From NCBI GenBank assembly GCA_004214155.1, contig SGYQ01000004.1, positions 1 through 64,000 on the forward strand: a DNA stretch of 64,000 nucleotides. The letters run 5' to 3'. The position numbers and the translations under genes are program-made. This DNA is from Burkholderiaceae bacterium. GTDB lineage: Bacteria > Pseudomonadota > Gammaproteobacteria > Burkholderiales > Burkholderiaceae_A. Of the stretch, positions 34,463 through 41,521 are shown in pieces. The notes below the pieces were generated by a model. It ran no database searches, was not told where the DNA came from, and worked only from the letters and a program-made list of their open reading frames with translations. Each line of letters opens with the position of its first letter. Position 1 is the first letter of the stretch.

Positions 34463-34978
34463 TTATCTACTTTTTAAAAACTTTGTTAAATTACTTGCAC
34501 TGGATCTCTCATAGTCCGGTGGAGCATCCTCCGCCTCAATATAAGTAACTATGTTGTCTTCTATAACGGCAGTAAACCTTTTGGATCTCAATCCCAATCC
34601 AGCAACAGATAAATCAATATCCAAACCAATTTCTTTGGTGAAACTACCCTCCGGATCACCAATCATACGAACTGAATCTGGTTTATTATGATGTTTTCCC
34701 CAATACGCCATAACAAACGGGTCGTTGACCGCCATAAAAAATATCTCATTAACGCCAAGGGCGAGAACCTCATTTTCTTTTTCAATAAAATCGGGCAAAT
34801 GCTTTTCTGAACACGTTGGGGTAAAAGCACCGGGCACTCCCGTCAACACAACTTTCTTCCCTTCAAAAAGTTTATGTGAGTCATGCTTGTTCACCCCAAT
34901 AGAACAACCATGCGCTTCAGATAAAAAATACTCAAAAAACTCACTCTTCGGAATTAGATCTTTTACACTTATTTTCAT
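34463..34978 (-). CDS. Peroxiredoxin, AhpC/TSA Prx5-type
   Basis: The 171-residue protein has the Prx5 pattern: GKKVVLTGVPGAFTPTCS with the peroxidatic cysteine C56, then FFMAVNDPFVMAYWG and a C-terminal KRFTAVIEDNIVTYIEAED. It reduces peroxides using thioredoxin or glutaredoxin. GGAG lies 7 bases before the ATG. It lies 11 bases upstream of the SRAP pseudogene and 21 bases downstream of a PNPOx-fold gene on the same strand, so the group may have been one operon. Confidence 0.9.
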   Translation of the reverse strand: MKISVKDLIPKSEFFEYFLSEAHGCSIGVNKHDSHKLFEGKKVVLTGVPGAFTPTCSEKHLPDFIEKENEVLALGVNEIFFMAVNDPFVMAYWGKHHNKPDSVRMIGDPEGSFTKEIGLDIDLSVAGLGLRSKRFTAVIEDNIVTYIEAEDAPPDYERSSASNLTKFLKSR

Positions 34979-34999
34979 ACCAGTACTCCATAATTTTTA

Positions 35000-35554
35000 T
35001 CACGGGACCACCCAGCATCCCTTCCAGGAATCTCTCGATTCATATACTGCCCTAAAATGTTTTTCTTTATTAAGCGATAATATATCAAATTTATTAGCAA
35101 GAAATTTTAAAACTGTAAAACTTGATATCTCCGGCTTGTTGTCATATTCCCAACGATCCGGTATAGGCATTGAGGGAAATGGTTGATTCCCGTAACTCTT
35201 CTTCGCCAAATCTCCTAATCTATTCCAATATCGCACAATATCCGGATCAAAAACAAATTGACCTCTGACTCTAATTTGAAGATTGTTTTTTCTATCCCAT
35301 ACGGTCAAACTTCCTCTTGGATTCATGCCTATTAGCTTACATTTTTCAGAATTGCTATCACTAAAAAAGGTAAATGATTTATCGTCAACATTTACCTCTC
35401 GTAAAACCATGATCCTGGAACTAGGGTATTCTCCATCAGAAATACTCACCACAACATTGCGTGCATCCGACTTCCTATCAACGCTTGCTCTGATTAGCGT
35501 ATTAAAAGCTTTCTCGAAAAAGTTCGTGAGATTCAACTTGAAACTCTCATACAA
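35000..35554 (-). CDS. Pyridoxamine 5'-phosphate oxidase-fold protein, divergent
   Basis: The 184-residue protein follows the PNPOx layout: ARNVVVSISDGEYPSSRIMV at the FMN-binding part, FTFFSDSNSEKCKLIGMNPR, and LQIRVRGQFVF. The C-terminal region that in true PdxH ends with RL-x-P reads CWVVP instead, and the pyridoxal-site residues look poorly kept, so I do not call it pdxH. It may be an FMN-dependent oxidase or reductase of the Alr4036-like type. The start is TTG and lies inside the preceding gene (22-base overlap), suggesting translational coupling. Confidence 0.72.
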   Translation of the reverse strand: MYESFKLNLTNFFEKAFNTLIRASVDRKSDARNVVVSISDGEYPSSRIMVLREVNVDDKSFTFFSDSNSEKCKLIGMNPRGSLTVWDRKNNLQIRVRGQFVFDPDIVRYWNRLGDLAKKSYGNQPFPSMPIPDRWEYDNKPEISSFTVLKFLANKFDILSLNKEKHFRAVYESRDSWKGCWVVP

Positions 35555-35943
35555 CTATAAAAATAAGCTGCAACATGATCACCCGATAATAGTTCGGTAA
35601 ATACCATTGTTTGCTTTTCTAATGAAAAAAAAGTTGAAAACTTTTGTTCCTCATTCCAGCCAATAATCGACTGGTCATTGGCTTCTATAATTTTAAAGAT
35701 TAACTTGTTTTCTCTGTTGTAAACTTTTACTCTATAAATAAGTTCAGACTTACCAACCATCACAGAAACTGGAGCACCAATAATTTGAATAAGCTCTTTG
35801 TTACTATTATTCGATTCTGTAGTTTGCTCCTCCGTAGAAAAATCTTTCATCACTTCACTTTTCTTCTCGAAATAACAAACAAAATCCCTGCTCTCGGCTT
35901 TTGCACTGAAAGTAATTAGAAGAAGTAAGGCTAAAATTTTCAC
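35533..35943 (-). CDS. Exported protein, unknown
   Basis: A 136-residue protein with a signal peptide (LALLLLITFSAKAES) and a mature part with two cysteines (FVCYFEKKSE, FYSCMRVSS) and beta-strand-like stretches (YRVKVYNRENKLIFKI). No family recognised. GTG start without a good ribosome site. It overlaps the PNPOx-fold gene by 22 bases and follows the small protein at 35952-36230 after 8 bases, so it is in one transcript with them. Confidence 0.55.
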   Translation of the reverse strand: MKILALLLLITFSAKAESRDFVCYFEKKSEVMKDFSTEEQTTESNNSNKELIQIIGAPVSVMVGKSELIYRVKVYNRENKLIFKIIEANDQSIIGWNEEQKFSTFFSLEKQTMVFTELLSGDHVAAYFYSCMRVSS

Positions 35944-35951
35944 GAATGGAG

Positions 35952-36230
35952 TTATAGCTTAGACCAGTCAATTACTTCCTTCTCAAACTCTGGAAAATAT
36001 TCGCTGATTTTACAGATCGCAAATTCTCGCAAAATTGAGGTGTTTTCCTCCCTCCTAAGCAAAAATTTAAACGCAAAAAGCACTAATTGTTCTTTTGGTT
36101 TTCTTCCGCCAGTGAATCTTTCGTAATCTAAGTCAGTCATTGACACAGAATGCATTGTTTCTTTTTTTCCAGACACTTGAACCTGATAGACTTCTTCAGA
36201 TGTTGGAGTAATTCTAATTCCGGGAGCCAT
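35952..36230 (-). CDS. Small protein with a YFPEFE motif, first copy
   Basis: A 92-residue cytoplasmic protein. Its N-terminus looks like beta strands (IRITPTSEEVYQVQV); the C-terminal half is helical with LVLFAFKFLLRREENTSI, REFAICKISEYFPEFEKEV. The same helical half is found at 38844-39233 (LIEFSISFLLQRLTADAI, VFDISLIRKYFPEFESEV), so these are two members of one small family, which I believe is widespread in proteobacteria but unnamed. AGAGG lies 5 bases before the ATG. Confidence 0.6.
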   Translation of the reverse strand: MAPGIRITPTSEEVYQVQVSGKKETMHSVSMTDLDYERFTGGRKPKEQLVLFAFKFLLRREENTSILREFAICKISEYFPEFEKEVIDWSKL

Positions 36231-36570
36231 CTTTTCCTCTCTTTTTTCCCTTAGCCTTCAGCTTTTAGCCGTTAATACTTTTTATTATATGGCTGATCAG
36301 AAGACGTATTACAGAAAACAATAAAATTGCAATTTCAGTTTTATTTTAATGAGAAAAAGTAAAACTTTTCTCTTTATATCTAGCCCCATAATATAAATCA
36401 TTATATAAAAAAATTTCAAAACAGCGGTTCTATCTTTTTTCGCCGTATTAGTTGGATTGGCTTTTGTTTTGCACTCGGTTATCATGATGTTGCGATGCTT
36501 CTTACAGGTCTGTTTTTGTTAAGTTTATTAATAATTTCCTGCATCCTAACTATCACCAGTAAAAAAAAGG
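36231..36570. other. Intergenic region with a possible membrane-protein remnant
   Basis: An open plus-strand frame at 36405-36584 would give 59 residues (from KKFQNSGSIFFRR through LLTGLFLLSLLIISCILTI), with one or two membrane helices. It starts at ATA, not an accepted start codon, and has no ribosome site, so it may be a decayed small membrane protein. The rest is AT-rich with nothing recognised. Confidence 0.3.
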
Positions 36571-37134
36571 TTAGGCCACAATAAAATCAAAAATAAACCC
36601 TTGAGAGGTATTCTGCATTTGTAGTTTCTTATCGAAAAAATAGTCAGAGTCATTTGAAGGTTGATTTGGAAAATACAACTGAGTTATCAATTCACTCTTG
36701 CCGGCTCTAATTTTTACATGAATATGGGGGGTTCTGCCCACATATTTTCCAGGAATATCCGTCACTAGGTCATAAGAGCCATCAGATCTTGCTTTTTGAA
36801 ACCCTCTATACCTAAATCCCTTTGAATCGTAATATCCTTCAGGTGACGCATGCCAAAAATTTATTGACGCATTCTTAAGGGGCCTACAGTCTTTGTTTAA
36901 AATCTTGCCGGCAATTTTTATCTCGATTTTTCTGTCTGTAGCGGCCATTGATAACTTTCTCGTCTCAGGAGCTCCAGGCAGAAAAAAAGGGCCTTCGACC
37001 TGCTCCGGTGTAAAAGCGTCGTCTATGCAGCGCTGGTTATTTGCATTTACAGATTTCTGTAAAACACCACCAAAAATTAAGGAATGAGCTCCCAACAATA
37101 TTAATTCTCTTTTCTTGATTTTATTTAAACTCAT
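36571..37134 (-). CDS. Intradiol ring-cleavage dioxygenase-like protein, exported
   Basis: The 187-residue protein has an N-terminal hydrophobic part with KKRELI ahead of it, then the intradiol dioxygenase core: EGPFFLPGAPETRKL, NFWHASPEGYYDSKGFRYRG with the tyrosine ligands, and GRTPHIHVKIRAG with the two histidine ligands of the non-heme iron. Real catechol or protocatechuate dioxygenases are cytoplasmic and larger; exported small relatives occur widely and their substrates are not established. No other aromatic degradation genes are in the window, so a catabolic role should not be assumed. Confidence 0.8.
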   Translation of the reverse strand: MSLNKIKKRELILLGAHSLIFGGVLQKSVNANNQRCIDDAFTPEQVEGPFFLPGAPETRKLSMAATDRKIEIKIAGKILNKDCRPLKNASINFWHASPEGYYDSKGFRYRGFQKARSDGSYDLVTDIPGKYVGRTPHIHVKIRAGKSELITQLYFPNQPSNDSDYFFDKKLQMQNTSQGFIFDFIVA

Positions 37135-37167
37135 TTCTTATTTTACGGTTTTAAAACAAATGAATGC

Positions 37168-37575
37168 CTACTTACTAACTTTACCTATTTCAAAACAAAC
37201 TACATCGAGCTGCTTACTTCCGACGGTACCTTGCCGAGGGTTAAACCATTCTCTATCGGTAATCGGAAAAGAATTGATAACTTCGCCCTCACCCATTTTT
37301 CCCGACAAATAATCAAATTGATGTAATCGTATCCCCCCGGCTTGACAATCAGCTTCAAATTTTCCGACACTGGAAAAACTTCCAAAACGTTTCTCAGGAC
37401 TAGAATAATTTCTCAAGCCCCGAAAAAAAATTTTATATTCGTCTTGCTCAAAACTGGCTCTATCTACAAAAAATTCGTCCCCCATGGTATCCCTCGTAAC
37501 GTATATCCACTCAGAGCAATATCCGGTTATTGGTATTTGAAGTACAGCCCAAACTAAGACCATGCGCATAATCAT
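37168..37575 (-). CDS. Exported protein with surface-adhesin E-like domain
   Basis: A 135-residue protein: signal peptide (VLVWAVLQIPITGYCSE) and one domain with the pattern seen in surface-adhesin protein E-like small proteins: WIYVTRDTMGDEFFVDRASF at the start, SSPEKRFGSFSSVGKFEADC in the middle, and MGEGEVINSFPI, then VCFEIGKV at the end. Two cysteines may pair. AAGGGG lies 5 bases upstream of the ATG, and the start is 1 base beyond the stop of the DUF2784 gene, so the two are translationally coupled. Function unknown. Confidence 0.65.
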   Translation of the reverse strand: MIMRMVLVWAVLQIPITGYCSEWIYVTRDTMGDEFFVDRASFEQDEYKIFFRGLRNYSSPEKRFGSFSSVGKFEADCQAGGIRLHQFDYLSGKMGEGEVINSFPITDREWFNPRQGTVGSKQLDVVCFEIGKVSK

Positions 37576-37576
37576 A

Positions 37577-37957
37577 TCATCCCCTTACAAATTTTCTAGA
37601 AGGTGGAAACAATATCCATAAAATCAGGACCCAAACAACACAGATACCGTACAAATAAAAAAATAAAGCTTCTGACATATTCCAATACAATGTATTGCTC
37701 ATCAAAGACCCTATGAAAGATTGGTGGGTAGCCTGTGCTCTGAAATAGTTTTCCACCACAGTTAAAGGACAATTTACTCCGATTAAGGTTTCAATAAATA
37801 CAACAACAATTAACCCAAGGTGGGTTACCCTTAAGCTGAAATTTTTACACCAACGCCAGCTCAGTAGCCCGCCGATAGGAAATATCACCATTCCCACAGA
37901 AATAAAAATCGCAATTATTAGGTGTGTAAATAAAATTAAATCAGCTATACCATCCAT
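37577..37957 (-). CDS. DUF2784 family membrane protein
   Basis: The 126-residue protein has four membrane segments and the DUF2784 signature: LRVTHLGLIVVVFIETLIG followed by NCPLTVVENYFRAQ. The family is of unknown function and is usually encoded alone or near lipid or redox genes. It is the first gene of a two-gene unit with the adhesin-E-like protein and diverges from the methyltransferase gene at 38006. Confidence 0.82.
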   Translation of the reverse strand: MDGIADLILFTHLIIAIFISVGMVIFPIGGLLSWRWCKNFSLRVTHLGLIVVVFIETLIGVNCPLTVVENYFRAQATHQSFIGSLMSNTLYWNMSEALFFYLYGICVVWVLILWILFPPSRKFVRG

Positions 37958-38005
37958 TTTAGAAAACTTTTTTACAAGTTATTGGTCTTAGCAAGTAAGA
38001 TAATT

Positions 38006-38854
38006 ATGCCTTACACTACGATGCTTATCAAAAACAATATTATTAATACGATTTTACTCATAAGCTTGGTATTTTTCTCCTGTAATCCTAGCTACAGTGA
38101 CGACGTGCAGAATAAAGAAGTATTAGAGCGGTCATTACAGGGTAGTCATCGTAGTGAGGCAAACCGGCTCAGGGACAAATATAGACACCCGGTTGAGACA
38201 CTCACCTTCTTTGGCGTAAAGCCCAACTCTAATGTTGTAGAAATAACCCCCGGGCGAGGATGGTACAGCGAGATTCTGGCACCCCTGCTCAGGTCCAATG
38301 GGGAGTTTACTGCTATTATTTATGATGCTGACTTGACTAATAATGCGTACTTAAAAAAGTTAAATGGGTTTTACAAAACAAAACTCGGCGACAATCCAGA
38401 AATATACTCAAATGTCCGACTAGAGGAGATTAACCACAAATCCCCTATTTTTGATTTGGATAGCTCCGCTGATTTTGTGCTCACTTTTAGAAACGTTCAC
38501 AACTGGGCAAAATCTGGTACCACTGATGAAATGTTTCGAAGTTTTTATAAATCTTTGAAAACTGGAGGAGTTTTAGGTGTTGTAGAACATCGTGCCAGAT
38601 CTGGAACTCCTCTTTCTCAACAAATTAAATCGGGCTATATGACCGAAGAATTTGTAATCAAAACCGCTGAGAAAGCCGGTTTTGTATTTAGCGCCGGGTC
38701 TAATATCAATAATAATTCCCTTGATTCCAAAGACCACAAGAAAGGAGTTTGGACACTACTTCCTGTCCAACGAGGCTTGTCTGATAAAGAAAAAATTGTC
38801 TACGCGAAAATAGGTGAATCAGACCGGATGACGTTAAAATTTGTTAAGCCTTAA
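38006..38854 (+). CDS. Exported SAM-dependent methyltransferase-like protein (COG4798 type)
   Basis: About 282 residues. A hydrophobic N-terminus (INTILLISLVFFSCNPSYS) carries a possible lipobox FFSC, so the protein is likely exported or lipid-anchored. The core is YRHPVETLTFFGVKP, VVEITPGRGWYSEILAPLL (a modified SAM loop) and ADFVLTFRNVHNW, as in the predicted methyltransferases of COG4798. A secreted methyltransferase has no obvious SAM supply, so the true role is open. ATG 38006 is chosen over TTG 37982 and ATG 38021; none has a strong ribosome site. It overlaps the converging gene by 11 bases. Confidence 0.78.
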   Translation: MPYTTMLIKNNIINTILLISLVFFSCNPSYSDDVQNKEVLERSLQGSHRSEANRLRDKYRHPVETLTFFGVKPNSNVVEITPGRGWYSEILAPLLRSNGEFTAIIYDADLTNNAYLKKLNGFYKTKLGDNPEIYSNVRLEEINHKSPIFDLDSSADFVLTFRNVHNWAKSGTTDEMFRSFYKSLKTGGVLGVVEHRARSGTPLSQQIKSGYMTEEFVIKTAEKAGFVFSAGSNINNNSLDSKDHKKGVWTLLPVQRGLSDKEKIVYAKIGESDRMTLKFVKP

Positions 38855-39233
38855 AATCCAACTGGCTTTTGCAGTACACTTTCACTTCTGACTCAAATTC
38901 AGGAAAGTACTTGCGTATCAAAGATATGTCAAATACGCGCCTTATCGCATCAGCAGTAAGCCTTTGTAAGAGAAAACTAATCGAAAACTCAATTAACCCC
39001 TTCTTGTCTATTCTCAAAAGAGTGAGATTTTTGTAATAGTCGTCACTCAAAAACACTACAAAGCGTAGATTATTACTCCTTTCCAGAATTACTGAAAATT
39101 CGTCCGACGAAAGAGATTCGACCCTTATAGGTAGCTCTAATGGACTTTCTCGAGCAGTTTCTTTTGAATGCTCAAACTCTGGGGAAAACCTTACCTTTGT
39201 TGATTGATGGATACCATCACTTGATTTAGTCAT
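38844..39233 (-). CDS. Small protein with a YFPEFE motif, second copy
   Basis: About 129 residues. The C-terminal half repeats the helical motif of the protein at 35952-36230 (IEFSISFLLQRLT; VFDISLIRKYFPEFESEV). The N-terminal half has beta-like segments (ELPIRVESLSSDEFSVILE), possibly another version of the same fold. The start ATG at 39233 has AGGAGG 5 bases upstream, and the longer frame is ignored. No family name known to me. It overlaps the converging methyltransferase gene by 11 bases. Confidence 0.62.
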   Translation of the reverse strand: MTKSSDGIHQSTKVRFSPEFEHSKETARESPLELPIRVESLSSDEFSVILERSNNLRFVVFLSDDYYKNLTLLRIDKKGLIEFSISFLLQRLTADAIRRVFDISLIRKYFPEFESEVKVYCKSQLDFKA

Positions 39234-39381
39234 TTTGACCTCCTGTTTAGCCAAATTTAGCGAAATGCAAGGCATGGCAATTTGGATTAAATCCGCCTAG
39301 CAGTAAAATTGTACCACCTCGATATTGGATAATTCAAGGGGCTTTTAAAAAAACAACGTAATGCCAAGGATGAAGTTCAGT

Positions 39382-40707
39382 TCAAATTCCAATCTTTAGC
39401 CCAAAATTAAAGCGGTCCAACCCCCTAAATTGGCCAAAATAGCCTAAGGAATCTCCGTAAAAGATATCAATACTTCCCCAAATAGACATATTACTTTTGT
39501 ATTCATAAATAAATTTTGGTCTTACAATGCCATCTTCATTATTAAGTGAATGAACTACGAAATTTTCTAAAATTAATGAATTATTAAACAAACTTTTCCT
39601 AACGAGAAGGGTTGCGGAAGTCTCAAGTTCATCACGAGAAAGTTGTAAACCTGATTTTATTACATCAGACAGAAGAAGTTGCCCACTGACAAACCATTCA
39701 TCATCTGCGTTATAATCAATCGCTGCTGCAACCTTAAATTCAGGTGTCTCAGAAAAACCAACAATTCCATTTGCATCCCGACTCAAAAAATATTTATTTG
39801 TACTATAACCGTATTCAGATCGAAGTACTATACTCTTAAACGCTTTTGTAAACGAGCCTCCATACAACTGGTTTCTCTCATAACGAGTCAACAGATTTAA
39901 ATTTTCATAGTCTCCACTTTGTTCAAAAAGCGGAAAATCATCATAGTGGTAGAAGTAGTTAAAAGTTATATCCCATCCATCACGAAAAATAGCTAATCGA
40001 ACACCCAAATCTGAGTCTTCCAAAATTTTTTTTGGCTTTATTTTACGAGTGTGTTTTATTCTTGCCTTTTCCGACGTTGTTAATGTCAGCAATGGACTTC
40101 TAAATTCAAAAAGGGAATTCGGGCTAGGTAACTCATGGTACGTGAAGTCTGGAATCCACAAAAACTGGAGGCTCGTATTATCGGTTAAAGAAATATCCGC
40201 ATTCAATGTCCATAGAGGTATTCGAGAACTTTCAAAATCATCTAAGATAAATTCCTGAAAACTTTGAGGATTAATAACATCCAATACTTTCAATCCGTCC
40301 GTTTGACCCCAAACTACTTGTTGCTTTCCTATGCGCAAACTTATATTCCCAATAAAAAAATCAGTATAAAATTCTCGTAATCCGCCAATTGCAGAGCCGC
40401 CAATCGTTCTTTGGAAATGGGTTGTTGCGTAAGATGAATTTGGATTATCACTACTATTGTATAAACCGTGAAAGTCGTCCCTGACTCTTATTAAAGCAGT
40501 TAAATCTAAATTCTCATTTAATTTGGCATTAACCTCTGTATTAAAAACGAATTCAGATTTCTGAAAACCTCTCCCATTTAAAGCGGAAGATATTTCACTT
40601 TCAACCGTTCCATAGATTTTAAAAGTTCGCGTCTCTCTCTCTGCCCTGACCTCCGAATTAATGTTTACCGAAAGAACAATAAAAAAAATTACAAAAAACT
40701 CTTTCAT
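39382..40707 (-). CDS. DUF1302-type outer-membrane beta-barrel protein
   Basis: The 441-residue protein has a signal peptide (FFVIFFIVLSVNINSEVRA) and alternating amphipathic strands throughout, ending in FNFGLKIGI as outer-membrane barrels do. The segment SLRIGKQQVVWGQTDGLKVLDVINP is the DUF1302 hallmark. DUF1302 proteins often occur with LolA-like periplasmic proteins and RND pumps. Here the pump and the LolA-like gene precede it on the same strand with gaps of 2 and 5 bases, so the three form one operon and presumably one trans-envelope system. Confidence 0.82.
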   Translation of the reverse strand: MKEFFVIFFIVLSVNINSEVRAERETRTFKIYGTVESEISSALNGRGFQKSEFVFNTEVNAKLNENLDLTALIRVRDDFHGLYNSSDNPNSSYATTHFQRTIGGSAIGGLREFYTDFFIGNISLRIGKQQVVWGQTDGLKVLDVINPQSFQEFILDDFESSRIPLWTLNADISLTDNTSLQFLWIPDFTYHELPSPNSLFEFRSPLLTLTTSEKARIKHTRKIKPKKILEDSDLGVRLAIFRDGWDITFNYFYHYDDFPLFEQSGDYENLNLLTRYERNQLYGGSFTKAFKSIVLRSEYGYSTNKYFLSRDANGIVGFSETPEFKVAAAIDYNADDEWFVSGQLLLSDVIKSGLQLSRDELETSATLLVRKSLFNNSLILENFVVHSLNNEDGIVRPKFIYEYKSNMSIWGSIDIFYGDSLGYFGQFRGLDRFNFGLKIGI

Positions 40708-40712
40708 ACATT

Positions 40713-41519
40713 CTATAATCCTCTCCTTAAACTACTTTTGAGGAAAACTCGATCAGGAATATCGCTTTTGTAGTCAACCTCATCAAATCGAAAAATACTC
40801 TGATGACCAGTTTTGTGGTTTTCAGCTCGTAATAAATGCCTGGTCCACTTTCCATCCACTTTCCTAATATCACTTACATAGATTGTCTTTAGTCTGTTCC
40901 CGTTAATATCAAAAAATAGACTTTTTCTTACAATATTGATTTCAGGATCGATCCACATAATCACCTTGCTATGCCCGACTTCTTCTGCAATTGTTTCGGT
41001 TTTACAGACAGCAGTTATATTCACAACCATTTTGCCATCAACAACATCCTTTCCTTCCATAGAGAAGTCATACTCATCAATGGAAATCTTTCCTTCTTTC
41101 TTTATATCTTCATATGTAAAGTCCGTCCCTAAGAAATAATCTCCCCTATCCTTTGAAGAGATTCTCCTTATCTTTCTCAACGCCGGAAGATAAAGCCACT
41201 GGTCATCTTCTTTTGTAATACCCTCATAATCGTATGTCAAAAAAGCCGTATCTTTGATATTGGCCGGGTCGGTGTAAAAAATCACAGTCTTCCTATCTTT
41301 ACCAAAATATTTTCTATAACTAATGGTTTCTCGGGTTCTTTCCTTCCCCCTTCTGTCAATCATTTTCATAGTTACTTTTCTCGTCACCTGTATACCGTCT
41401 TCAGCATCATTAACTTTTTTGATAATTGAAGTAGCATCCGGAAGAGATTCTGGGAAACCTACTTTACAAAAAAGGGCAAAAACAAAAAGAGACAAAAACT
41501 TTTTAGTAGGCACATTCAT
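40713..41519 (-). CDS. LolA-like periplasmic lipid carrier (outer-membrane lipoprotein-sorting protein family)
   Basis: The 268-residue protein has a signal peptide (FLSLFVFALFCKVGFPES) and the half-barrel strands of LolA-like proteins: RKVTMKMIDRRGKERTRE, KTVIFYTDPANIKDTAFLTY, DDQWLYLPALRKIRRIS and DYFLGTDFTYEDI. Such proteins carry lipids or lipoprotein chains in a hydrophobic cavity. Its ATG lies 2 bases after the RND gene stop, whose GGAG serves as ribosome site, so translation is coupled. It likely ferries a hydrophobic molecule between the RND pump and the DUF1302 barrel. Confidence 0.83.
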   Translation of the reverse strand: MNVPTKKFLSLFVFALFCKVGFPESLPDATSIIKKVNDAEDGIQVTRKVTMKMIDRRGKERTRETISYRKYFGKDRKTVIFYTDPANIKDTAFLTYDYEGITKEDDQWLYLPALRKIRRISSKDRGDYFLGTDFTYEDIKKEGKISIDEYDFSMEGKDVVDGKMVVNITAVCKTETIAEEVGHSKVIMWIDPEINIVRKSLFFDINGNRLKTIYVSDIRKVDGKWTRHLLRAENHKTGHQSIFRFDEVDYKSDIPDRVFLKSSLRRGL

Positions 41520-41521
41520 TC

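Noticed and set aside
36405-36584. 59-codon frame with membrane helix segments
   Set aside because: Would begin at ATA, without a ribosome site, and overlaps the end of the dioxygenase-like gene; at most a remnant.
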